This document shows positions 1 to 12,196 of a stretch of DNA of 64,000 bases, piece after piece; positions within the stretch are counted from its first letter, which is position 1; every line of letters starts with the position of its first letter. The notes under the pieces were generated by a model that did not search any database, was not told where the DNA came from, and saw only the letters and a list, made by a program, of their open reading frames with translations. Source of the stretch: Megascapheus bottae (lineage: Eukaryota; Chordata; Mammalia; Rodentia; Geomyidae); contig JANJXV010000040.1 in the NCBI GenBank assembly GCA_024803745.1, positions 331,001 through 395,000 on the forward strand, in the 5' to 3' direction. The position numbers and the translations under genes are program-made.

Positions 1-78
1 CTCTATACCATTCTCCCCAATGGAGAAGTCGTTGCTGATGCCCAGAAACTTGACATTGAACACTGCTTCACCAACCAG
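1..78 (+). CDS. Gene 1 exon 14 (partial)
   Basis: Reads [20 protein letters not shown]...CFTNQ, the end of the MG5/MG6 junction region; donor GTGCGT. Its 5' part lies left of the window. Confidence 0.9.
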
Positions 79-846
79 GTGCGTGGCTCTGCCAGGCCTG
101 GGCCTGTCTCTCCTTCTCCCTCCCCGGGTTGGGCATCTGAGGACGCAAGGCTGGGCGCCAGCACTCACCCCTGTCATCCCAGCTGCTCAGAAGGCTGAGA
201 TTTGAGGATCGTGGTTCAAGACCAGCTTGGGCAGGAAAGTCCATGAGACTCACATCTCCCATGAACCAGCAGAGAAATGGAAGTAGAGCTGTGGCTCAAG
301 TGGTAGAGCTCCAGCCTTGAGTGAAAAGAGCTCAAGGGTGGCGCCCAAGCCCTGAGTTCAAGTCCCAGGAGCAGCAGACACAGACACAGACACACACACA
401 CACACACACACACACATTGCTGCCTTATAAAGAAGGTCTCTTTCCAAGCCGGGAGTTTGGCCTAGTGGTTGAAGTGCTTGCCTAGCATGCATGAAGACCC
501 GGGTTCGATTCCTCGGTACCACATACATGGAAAAAAGCTGGAAGTGGTGCTGAGGCTCAAGTGGTAGAGCTCTAGCCTTGAGAAAACCCAAGAACAGTGC
601 TCAGGTCCTGAGTTCAAGGCCCAAGCCTGACAAATAAATAAAAGACATGTTTTTCTTACTACCAGTGTTTTCAATCCCATTCAAAAATCTATTTCTTTTT
701 TTTTCCATTCAGAAATCTATTTTGAAGGCACCAAAATGTCACATTTTACCATTTACACAAGAAGAAAGCTGAACTTACCTGGAAGTGAAATTCCATGTCG
801 TTAATGGCTAATTCCTGGTCTTTATCCTGGCGCGTGCGTGTGTGTG

Positions 847-888
<42 letters not shown>

Positions 889-3800
889 CTCCAGTAGTAG
901 ACTTTGAACACACAGCTTCACTCTCTTACTTGGCTTTGTCACTCAAGACGGGTGTTCTACCACGTGAGCCACGCTCCCACTTTGGGCTTTTGGCTGGTTC
1001 ATTGGAAGTGAGCGTCTCAGGACTTCTCCTCCTCGGTTGGCCTCAGGTCACCTTCCTCAGCCCTTGGCCCCCTGAGTAGCTAAGATCACTGGTGCTGGAC
1101 TTGTTCTGCTGAAGCCCCGGTCTCACCGTATAGTTTAGGCCAGCCTCTGTCTCAAGATCCTCCTGCCTCCGCTTCTTCCAGTGCTGGTATTACAGGCGTG
1201 CACTACCATGCCCGACCAAAAAAAAGAAACCCCTTCTTTTTCACTCAGATGGAAAACAAAACAAAACCAATGTGGACAAAACCCATTTCAGACTGGCATT
1301 GAAAGCATCTTGGGCTCGTGGACTTCATGGAAGCCATATGCGATAACCATGTCTTCTGCATTACAGATTCATTTGGGGTTTTCCTCAACCCAAAGCCTGC
1401 CGGGCTCAGACATCCATCTGAAAATCATGGCCGCCCCTCTGTCCCTCTGTGCCCTTCGGGCAGTAGACCAGAGCATGTTACTGCTGAAACCCGAGAAAGA
1501 ACTCTCGCCACAGTCGGTGAGGCCTTTCCTAGTTCCTCTTTTTTTTCTTTTGATGTCAGGACTTGAACTCACAACTTTGAAGCTACATCACCACTTCTGG
1601 CTTCTGTGGGTTGGGAGTAGGGGGTGATTAATCGGAGATCAGAGTCTGTCTCGGATGTGTCTCTCCAGGACGATGCTCAGATCTCAGCCTCCCCAGGGGC
1701 GGGGATTACAGGCGTGAGGCACCAGTCTCGAGCTAAAACACAACTACGTCAACAGGTACAACAACAACAAACAAACGGGTTGTGTGTGTTGTGTTCTGTC
1801 AATGTGACAGGTGTACAATCTACTCCCGGCGAAGAGCGAGGTGAGGAGTCCCGTGAACGCTGGTGTTGGTGAAAACTGCATTTACGCCGAGGACATCATT
1901 CACAACGGAATCCTCTATACCCCAAGGCTGGATTCCAGTGATGAGGACACACACAGTATTTTTGAGGTCAGTGCCCGCTCCCTCCCCCCCCACATAACCA
2001 CAACCCATCTCCTAAGTCTTCATTCCAATGGAGAATTAACAGGCTTCTAGAAAGTTCCAGAATCTTCTCTCTTGCTTAAGCAAGGAAATAACTAGAATCG
2101 CAGAGGCAACGATTGTGTAAACCTGTAGATGTGGACGTCTCTGGCATTTTTTTTTTTTGGTGCCAATCCTGGGGCTTGAACTCAGGGCCTGGGCACTGTT
2201 CCTGAGTTTCTTTTGCTCAAGGCTGGTGCTCTACCACTTGAGCCACAGCTCCACGTCTCGTGTTTCATTGGAGATGTGAGTCTCACAGGCTCTCCTGCCC
2301 TGGGCTGGCTTTGAACTGAGATCCTCACAGCTCAGCTTCCTGAGTAGTTTTGTGGTGGGAAAGGAGAAGGAGAGACAGGTCCAGATACAGCAGAGCCGCC
2401 TTACCCGATTGGTTCAATGTCAAGTTCAATGTCAATGTTCAAGTTCAATGTCAGGACTGTGGCTTGAACTCAGGGCCCTTGATCTCTCGCTTGGGCTTTT
2501 TCACTCCAGGCTGGTGCTCTACCACTTGAGCCAGGCTTCCAGTCTGGCTTTTTGCTGGCTCATTAGAGATAACAGTCTCTTGAGTTTGCCCCTCCTGGGT
2601 AGCTAGAAGGGCAGGCGTGAGCCTCCAGGCTTTATGAACGAGTAGATTTCTTTCTTTCCAGTCTGCAGGATTCGATGTTTTCACAAATTCAAAAGTCCAC
2701 AAGCCGCAGTTCTGTCAACGCCCTTTTCCCTTTGGGGGGCCTTATCCCCTTGGCTACGGCGTGGGGCCATCGGGTGGCTTCGGAGGTGGATGGGGTAAGG
2801 GTTTCTTTCGTCTGCTACAATTCTTGGAGAAAAATGGTGCTCTACAGGGTGAAATGGCATTTAAAAAGCTTCTGTCCTTCTGTCTGTCTCTATTTCTCTC
2901 TCCCTTGTTCTTCCTCTGTGTCTGTCTGTCTCATCTTTATCTGTCTGTCTCTCTCCTCCCATTTCTCTCATTGTCTTTCCTGTCTTTGTCCTTTGTCTCT
3001 ATTTCTCTCCCCTTTTTCTTCCTCTGTGTCTGTCTCATCTTTGTCTCTTTCTCTACCTCTCTGTCTCCCCCACTCTGCCCCCCACCCCGTTTGTCCTCTG
3101 TCTCTTGTCCTTGTTTTCCTCTCTCCCATCCCTTCTCTTCTCTTTCTGCCCACATTTCCCTTTGTCTGTTACTCTCCCTTCCTCTCCCTCTCTCCTCCCT
3201 CCCTTCTTCCACCCTCCCCTCCCTCTTTCTTCCTCTTGCTCCCTCCCTTCCCTTCCTACCCCTACACTACCTCTCTCCCTTCCTCTTCCCTCCCCTCCCT
3301 GCATCCCTCCCCTCCCTCCCTCCCTTCCTCCTCCTTCCCCTCCCTCTCTACCCCTTCCCCTCCCTCTCTCCCCTCCCCCTCACTCCCTCCTCCTCCCCCT
3401 CCCTCCCTCCTCCTCCCCACCTCCCCTGGCTCCTCCATTGCCATGTCCCCCGACCCTCACACGCGAGCCCGCGTCCCCTGCCCACCCTCGGTCCCGCCAG
3501 GCCCCGGGTCCCCTCCCGCCGGGGTGGGTGGCCTTCTTTGGGCATCCATGTCCGACAAGGGCCTCCAGGAGGAGTGACGCCATGTCCTCTCCAGGGCCCC
3601 GCTCCCTGGGAGCGCTGGCAAATCTGCAGGCCCTGCTCAGGGGTGGGCGAGCGCCCTCTCTTCTCCATTGTCCACCATTTTCTTTTCCCCAAGCGTTGGC
3701 GCATGCGCTCTTCCCCGGTGTTGTCTCTGTTCCCTTGCTCTAGCGTTGGCGCATGCGCTCTTCCGCTTTGTTGTCTCCATTCTCGACCCAGCGTTGACGC

Positions 3801-6800
3801 ATGCGCTCTTCCCCGGTGTTGTCTCCTGTTCGCTTGACCCAGCGATGGCGCATGCGCTCTTCCCCGGTGTTGTCTCTGTTCTCTTGATCCAGCGTTGACG
3901 CATGCGCTCTTCCCCGGTGTTGCCTCCTCCATTCTCTTGACCCAGCGTTGACGCATGCGCTCTTCCCCGGTGTTGCCTCCTCCATTCTCTTGACCCAGCG
4001 TTGGCGCATGCGCTCTTCCCGGTGTTGTCTCTGTTCTCTTGTCCCAGCGTTGACGCATGCGCTCTTCCCCGGTGTGTCTCCTGTTCTCTTGACCCAGCGT
4101 TGGCGCATGCGCTCTTCCCCGGTGTTGTCTCGGTTCTCTTGATCCAGCGTTGGCGCATGCGCTCTTCCCCGGTGTTGCCTCCTCCATTCTCTTGACCCAG
4201 CATTGGCGCGTGCGCTCTTCCCCGGTGTTGTCTCCGTTCTCTTGACCCAGCGTTGGCGCATGCGCTCTTCCCCGGTGTTGTCTCCTCCGTTCTCTTGACC
4301 CAGCGTTGACGCATGCGCTCTTCCCCGGTGTTGTCTCTGTTCTCTTGATCCAGCGTTGGCGCATGCGCTCTTCCCCGGTGTTGTCTCCGTTCTCTTGACC
4401 CAGCGTTGGCGCATGCGCTCTTCCCCGGTGTTGTCTCCTCTGTTCTCTTGACCCAGCGTTGGCGCATGCGCTCTTCCCCGGTGTTGTCTCTGTTCTCTTG
4501 ATCCAGCGTTGGCGCATGCGCTCTTCCCCGGTGTTGTCTCTGTTCTCTTGACCCAGCGTTGGCGCATGCGCTCTTCCCCGGTGTTGTCTCCTCCGTTCTC
4601 TTGACCCAGCGTTGGCGCATGCGCTCTTCCCCGGTGTTGTCCACTCCGTTCTCTTGACCCAGCGTTGGCGCATGCGCTCTTCCCCGGTGTTGTCTCCTCT
4701 GTTCTCTTGACCCAGCATTGGCGCATGCGCTCTTCCCCGGTGTTGTCTCCTCTGTTCTCTTGACCCAGCGTTGGCGCATGCGCTCTTCCCCGGTGTTGTC
4801 TCCTCCGTTCGCTTGACCCAGCGTTGACGCATGCGCTCTTCCCCGGTGTTGTCTCCTCTGTTCTCTTGACCCAGCGTTGGCGCATGCGCTCTTCCCAGGT
4901 GTTGTCTCCTCTGTTCTTGTCCCCGAAATTCCCAACGCCCCTGAAGATCACTATCGTCGGTGACCAATGCAATCAAGCAAGCGCTGTTCCTTAGCAAGTC
5001 TGCGCTTGCCCTCCGCGCCTGGTGGCCCGACGCGCGGCGGCCCCGCTTTCCCAGTGCAGCGAGAGCCAGGACCGGTTGGCATCCTCGCAGCCCCGCGTTG
5101 CCCCGGTGGACCTGGGGAGGTTCAGTGCCTCCCCGCGGCCGTGTGGACCTGGGGAGGTTCAGTGCCTCCCCTTGGCCGTGTCCCTCCGAGGTTTCGTCTC
5201 AGCTGCGGTCCTCGGGATGCGCTCCGCGTGGCCCTCCTGACCAGAGGCCCCGGGGTTTCCCAGCACTGCCACGTGGACCCGCGCCGGAGTGACTTGGGCG
5301 TTAACGGGCTCCGTTCTCTCCCCAGGGTGGTCGCCGGGCCTGGGGCCAGGCGCCGTCCCCGGGCTGCCCGGCGCTCCGGGCGCTGCGGTGGCCGGCGGGC
5401 TCGGCGCTCCTGGGGTCCCGGCCGCCGCCGCCGGGGGTGCTGGGCGGCGTCCCGGGCGTCCCGGGCGTCCCGGGCGTCGGGGTGCCCGGCGTCCCTGGAG
5501 GAGCGGGCCGGGCCGCGCAGGTGCAGAGCCCCCCCAGGAAGTACTTCCCCGAGACCTGGATCTGGGACCTGGTGACGCTCGAGTAAGCAGGGCAGCAGCC
5601 GGACGAGCCCTGCGCCCCGGCGTGTGTACCCCCTGCAGCCCTGCTCTGGGCGGCTGGGGAGGGAGGGGAGGAGGGGGGAGGGGGAGGGAGGAGGAGGGAG
5701 GAGGGAAGAGGAGGGGAGGGGGAGAGGGAGGGTGAGGGAGGAGGAGGGGAGGGGGAGGAGGAGGAGGAGGGGGAGGCCGTCCCTCCCTCAGCCGTCCTCC
5801 CCCCCCCCCCCCGCCCCGCAGCTCCTCCGGGGCGGCCGAGCTGGCCCTGAAGGTCCCCGACGCCATCACCCAGTGGAAGGCCGGCGCGCTGTGCCTGTCG
5901 CAGGGCGCGGGCCTGGGCCTGTCGCAGGCGATGTCGCTGCGGGTCTTCCAGCCGCTCTTCCTGGGGCTCAGCCTGCCCTACTCGGTGGTGCGAGGGGAGG
6001 CCTTCACCCTCAAGGCCACGGCCTTCAACTACCTGCCCCACTGCATCTGGGTGAGGGGGGAGGAGGGGGGAGGGGGGAAGGGAGGAGGGAGGAGGAGGGG
6101 AGGAGGGAGGGGGGAAGGAGGAGGAGGGAGGAGGGGGCAGGACAGACACCCGCAGCAGCCAGGGCCACTGCCTTCTCTTCTGTGGGTCCTGGGACCTGAA
6201 CTCAGGGTCTGGGCATTGTCCCCGAGCTTCTTTTACCACTTGGGCCTCAGCCCCGCCGTTGGCTTTTTGGTGGTGGCTCCTTATGAAAAGGTTGAACTCC
6301 CCCCGGGCTTTAGGGACGAGGGTGTCCTGGGAGACGGACAGAGCCAACCTGCAGCCCTCGCAAGATGGCCGTCTGGTGGAGAGATTGTGGCGGGAGGAGA
6401 GAGAAAGGGGGGGCGCCCAAAGGGCAGGGGCCTATTTCTCCCTGGAAGACCCCAACATTCCAGCCTTTCGATGGTTCTAGAAGGGCGTCAACTCCTTCTG
6501 GAGACATCCTGCAGACAAGGGACGAGTGGGAAATTCAGGGGGTCCCTGGGTAGCCCTCGTTTAGTTGATCCCAGCTGACTGCATGGAGGGCTGCCTTCTG
6601 CAGGCCAGCTACCACCTCAGAGGTCAGGGTAGAGGGCAGGACTGTCTATGTCATGCCAGGTGAGGTCGTAAGTCTGAACAGGTATTTAAACTCTTTGGTA
6701 TAATTATTAGGGTCTTGGGAGTAAGAACCCAGTTGCTTCTCCATCTGGGAAAGATCTGTCGTTGGAAAGGGGACATGCACACAAATAAGTCCCTCTGCCC

Positions 6801-9800
6801 CGCCACCTCTCCCAGACAGAGTAAGGGGGCTGCTGGAGGCTGAGATCCACCACGCAGGATAGGGTGTGAGGGCTTCGGGAGGTGAGGAGAACGGAGAGGA
6901 AGGGGAAGGAGAAGGCACCCAAGGTTCAGCTTGGGGAGGAGAAGCAGGGGATCAGGCACTTTAGGTTTAGGAAGAGGCTCCAGGCTCTCGGGTGAATGGG
7001 CAGGGACAGGCTGCCCCTGTGCCAGGAGGGCAGGGGGAGTGGAGCAGGACTGGGAGAGGAGGGCAAGCATGGAGAGCAGAGAAAGCCTGGACATATAGAT
7101 GCTCTCCCATTTACCAGTGTGTCAGCAGAAACCGTCAGTGAGGATGTGGGGTGAGTGAGGATGTGGAGTGAGTGAGGATGTGGAGTGAGTGAGGACGCGG
7201 GGGCGGGTTCTGTGTGGATGCAGGGGCGGAGTCTTAGGACAAGGGGGTGTGGTTTCTGTGGTCAAGGGCGGGGTCGGTGCTTCGTGGGCAGGGTCGGCAG
7301 GTCATGGGCAGGGTCAGAGGGGTTGTGGGCGGGATCAGCAGGTCGTGGGCGGGGCCGGCGGGTCATGGGCGGGGCCAGCGGCCGTGGGCGGGGCCGGCGG
7401 CCGTGGGCGGGGCCGGCGGTCGTGGGCGGGGTCGGCGGTCTTGGGCGGGGCCGGGGGTCGTGGGCGGGGTCGGCGGCCGTGGGCGGGGCCGGCGGTCGTG
7501 GGCGGGGCCGGCGGTCGTGGGCGGGGTCGGCGGCCGTGGGCGGGGTCGGCGGCCGTGGGCGGGGTCGGCGGCCGTGGGCGGGGGTCGGCGGTCGTGGGCG
7601 GGGCCGGCGGTCGTGGGCGGGGGTCGGCGTCGTGGGCGGGGTCGGCGGCCGTGGGCGGGGTCGGCGGCCGTGGGCGGGGGCCGGGGGTCGTGGGCGGGGT
7701 CGGCGGCCGTGGGCGGGGTCGGCGGCCGTGGGCGGGGCCGGCGGTCGTGGGCGGGGTCGGCGGCCGTGGGCGGGGTCGGCGGCCGTGGGCGGGGCCGGCG
7801 GTCGTGGGCGGGGTCGGCGGCCGTGGGCGGGGTCGGCGGCCGTGGGCGGGGCCGGCGGTCGTGGGCGGGGCCGGCGGTCGTGGGCGGGGACGGCGGGTCC
7901 TGGTGGTCTGGCCCCGCTCCCGGCCTCCGGGCCTCGCGTCTCCCCTGACGTCCCCATCTCTCCCGTGGGGTCCGGCAGGTCCGCGTGTCCCTGGAGCCGC
8001 AGCCGGGGGTCGTGACCGAGCCGCGGGGCGTCCACGCCCCGTCCTCCTGCCTCTGCCACGGCGAGCGGACGACGCTGGCGTGGGCCGTGACCCCGCGCGT
8101 GGGGGGTGAGCGGAGGGGGGAGGGGGCGGCCCGGGGGGAGGGGGGAGGGCGGGGGAGGGGGGCGGGCGGCCCGTGGGGAGGCAGCGCCCGCCCCACGCCG
8201 CCCGGCAGCCCCCGGCGCCTCTTCCCCCAGGCCAGGTGAACCTCACGGGCGTCCTGGAGGCGCTGCAGACCGCGGCGCCCTGCGGGAACGAGGCGGGGCC
8301 GCCGCCGGGGCCGCCGCTGCCGGACACGGTGGTGAAGACCCTGCGCGTGGAGGTGAGCGGGGGGGACGCGGGGCCTGCGCCTGAGGACCAGGCCTGCCCG
8401 CCCCCTCCTCCCTGCCCCCTCCTCCCTGCCCTCCCCCTCCTCCTCCTCCCCTCCCCCTCCTCCCCTCTTCCCTGCCCCTCCTCCCTGCCCTCCCCCCTCC
8501 TCCCCTCCTCCTCCCCTCCCCCTCCTCCCCTCTTCCTGCCCCTCCTTCCTGCCCTCCCCCTCCTCCCCTCCTCCTCCTCCCCTCCCCCTCCTCCCCTCTT
8601 CCCTGCCCCTCCTCCCTGCCCTCTCCCCCCTCCTCCCCTCCTCCTCCTCCCCTCCCCCTCCTCCCCTCTTCCCTGCCCCTCCTCCCTGCCCTCCCCCTCC
8701 TCCCTCCTCCTCCTCCCCCTCCCTCCTCCTCCCCCTCTTCCCTGCCCCTCCTCCCTGCCCTCCCCCTCCTCCCCTCCTCCTCCCCTCCCCTCCTCCCCTC
8801 CCTCCTCCTCCCCTCTTCCCTGCCCCTCCCTCCTCCTCCCTCCCCCTCCTCCCTCCCCCTCCTCCCCTCCTCCCTGTCCCTCCCTCCTCCTCCCCTCCCC
8901 CTCCTCCCTCCCCCTCCTCCCCTCCTCCCTGTCCCTCCCTCCTCCTCCCCTCCCCCTCCTCCCTCCCCCTCCTCCCCTCCTCCCTGCCCCTCCCTCCTCC
9001 TCCCCTCCCCCTCCTTCCCTCCCTCCTCCTCCCCTCCTCCCTGCCCCTCCCTCCTCCTCCCCAGCTCCATTCCAGCTTTTCGCTGGCTCTGGGAACTCGG
9101 GGTCTGGTGGACGCTTCGGCCCAGGCTGGCTTTGAACCAGTGATCCTCGGGCCTCAGACCCCCGAGTCACGGGGGTGACGGCGCGAGCCTGAGTGTCCGT
9201 GCTAGGTTTTCCCCTCCTTATCTCCCTGTACGGTCGCCATCCCCTTCCTGTTCTTTCCATGCAAAGCTGGAAGGAGTGGAGCGAGAGGAGACTGTCAACG
9301 TCCTGTCGTGCGCGTCAGGTAGGTGCCAGCACCGCGGCCACCCCGCAGCCCCAGCTCCCCAGGAGGCCGACACCCGGCTGGAGTGGTGGAGCACCGGCCG
9401 TGAGCCACAAGGCTCAGGCGCTTAGGTCAAACCCCAGTGCCGATACACACACCGCACACACACCGCACACACACCGCACACACACCACACACACGCCAGC
9501 TTCCTGTAGAACACACGTGTCCAGGGCTGGGGGAGAAGGGCCAGTCTTAGGACTGGAACTCAGGACCCGGATACAGCTCCAGCCTGGTGCTCTCCCACTT
9601 GAGCCACGCGTCTACGTTGGCTTTTTGCTGCTCGACGGCGGGTAAGAGTCTCACAGCTTTCCTACTTGGGTTGGCCTGGAGCTGTGATCCTCAGATGTCA
9701 GTCAGGTGAGCTGGGATTACAGGCGTGAGCTCAGGCGCCCCGTCAGAGCACGCGCTAGAACCATACTGTACCAGAAGTATATATACGTACATGTGTGTGT

Positions 9801-10716
9801 GTGTGTCCATGTCATCGTATCTACGTGTATATATACAAGATGAAGAATAAGAACTTGACTCAGAGGTGAATTATGGCTGCAGGAAGGCTTTGGATTGTAG
9901 CCAACAAATTATAAAGTATCCAGGAGGTGAACGCAGAGCAACTCAGGGGCTGTGCCCGAGTTCAAGGCCCAGGACTGGCAAAAAACTGAACAGATATCTA
10001 AGAGAGGGCCGGGAGCGTGACCGAGTGGTAGAGTGCTTGCCTAGCATGCACGAAGATTGGGGGTTTGATTCCTCGGTACCACATACATAGAAAAAAGCCA
10101 GAAGTGGTGCCGTGGCTCGAGTGGTAGAGCTCTAGCCTTGAGAAAGCCCAAGGACAGTGCTCAGGCCCTGAGTTCAAGACCCAGGACTGGACAAAAAAAA
10201 AGTCGAGGAGAAATAGAATGTTGGATCTGGATGGAGGAGAGGGGGGAGCCTGGGGAGGGATCGCTTCCCCTCCTAGTTCCCCTCTTCCTGGCCCCCCTCT
10301 TTTACAAGTGTGTGTCCTCTCCCTAGATGGCCGGATGCCGGAAAAGCTGTCCCTGAAGCTCCCTTCAGACGTGGTGCATGGCTCAGCCAGAGCCACCTAC
10401 TCGGTTCAGGGTGAGTCAGGAGAGCCAGTGAGATTCTAATTCAGGGGTCTCCACACCCACCATGAATGGAGACCCCAACATTCGGATGAGAAGAAAAAAA
10501 CAAATAGTATTCTGGCTGGGCCCTGGCGGCTCCTGTCTGTCATCCCAGCTACTCAGGAGGCTGAGATGTGAGGATCAAGGTTCAAAGCCAGCCTGGGCAG
10601 GAAAGTCCCTGAGACTCTTCCATTAATCATACACACAGAAAAAGCTAGGAATGGAGCTGTGGCTCAAATGGTCAAGCGCCAGCCTTGAGTACTGGACTTT
10701 ATACCCTAGTACCACT

Positions 10717-10759
<43 letters not shown>

Positions 10760-11619
10760 TAGGGCGCTGTCCCCGAGCTTTTTGTGCTCAAAGCTGGCGC
10801 TCTACCACTTGAGCCACAGCTCCACTTCCGGTTTTTTGCCGGTTCATTGGAGATCAGAGTCTCAAGGACTTTCCTGCCAGGATGAGTCACGTATTTGCCT
10901 ACCCCTGCGTAGAGCAGAACCCGCGTTCCTCTGCATGTGTTTTTGAAGTCCCTCTCATTCCTCAGGTGATATACTAGGTGGTGCCATGCAAAACCTCCAG
11001 AACCTCCTCCAGATGCCCCATGGCTGTGGAGAGCAGAACATGATCCTCTTTGTCCCCAACATCTTTGTGCTGAACTACCTGAACATGACGGGGCAGCTCA
11101 CCGAGGAGATCAAGTCCAGAGCCGTCGGCCACCTCGTCAGCGGTGAGAAGCCAGCCCAGAACCACAGTGCTGGGCCGGGTGCCAGCGCTCCCGCCCCTCA
11201 CCCCAGCCACGCCAGGCCAGCAGAGTCCAGGAGGCTCTGGAATGGAGGAAGGGAGGAAGGGAGGGAGGAAAAGGAAAAGGTGAGGCTCGATGGCTGTATA
11301 TCTTTTGGGAACTCAAGTCAGCTGCTCTGGCTTTCATGTCTGATGGCCTCTGCTGCGCCTGGGACCTGAGCCTCCTGTCCTCACGCAGAGAACGTGCACC
11401 CGTGTCCACGCCTGTCATTCCAGCCGCCCGGGAGGCTGAGAGCTCAGGGTCACAGTTGTGACTAAGCCAGGCAGGAAAGTCTGGGCGGCTCCCATCTCCA
11501 GCAAAGCAGCCAAAAAGCCAGACGAGGGGGCGTGGTTCAAGTGGTAGAGCGCCAGCCTTGAGCAAAACCATGAAAGCGAAGCCAGCACGCTAGGCTGTGA
11601 GTTCAAGTCCTCGTACTGA

Positions 11620-11655
<36 letters not shown>

Positions 11656-12146
11656 CGAGATTTCCATGACGCCATCAACGCTTAAAGACAAATGGTTCTC
11701 ACTTCCTGCTTCCTTACCAATACGAAAGGAAAAACGTAGTCGTTTCATAAACCCTCGAACTCTTCTCTTTCAGGGTATCAAACGCAGTTGAATTTTAAGC
11801 ACAGCGACGGCTCGTACAGCACTTTTGGGGACCAGAATGGCAGAACCCCGGGAAACACTTGGTGAGACGAGAGCTTCCCTGCCCAGCGCCCAGCTCCTCC
11901 AGGACGACGTCAGGACTCTAGAAACAGCTCGTCTGTGACATGTACAACCCTCCATGCCAGCGTGTGGCTCTTACCTGTCATCCCAGCCACTTGGGAGGCA
12001 GAGATCTGAGGACTGTGGTTCAAAGCCAGCCTGGGCAGGAACCAGCAAAAAAACTAGAAGTGGAGCTGTGGTTCAAGTAGTAGAGCACCAGCCAAAAAAA
12101 AAAAAAAAGCTCAGGGACAGTGCTCAGGGCCTGAGTTCAAGTTCTA

Positions 12147-12196
<50 letters not shown>

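Noticed and set aside
449..520. tRNA-like gene (GGCCTAGTGGTTGAAGTGCT ... GGGTTCGATTCC)
   Set aside because: It is the tRNA-derived head of an ID-type SINE; identical heads recur at 10010, 14630, 22970, 27965, 30460, 47790, 54190 and 57040.
3348..4997. Minus-strand open frames of 400-549 codons with a 17-residue repeat
   Set aside because: Produced by the ~51-bp unit (51 = 3 x 17); open in all three frames and intronic to gene 1.
5289..5735. Reading the whole of exon 18 in the incoming frame as the true protein
   Set aside because: It loses the invariant [11 protein letters not shown] block and does not connect in phase to exon 19.
7262..9260. Long Arg/Pro/Ala and Gly/Glu/Arg-rich open frames on both strands
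   Set aside because: Read-through of the GC-box array and the CCTCCTCCCC tract; no conserved protein features outside the gene 1 exons.
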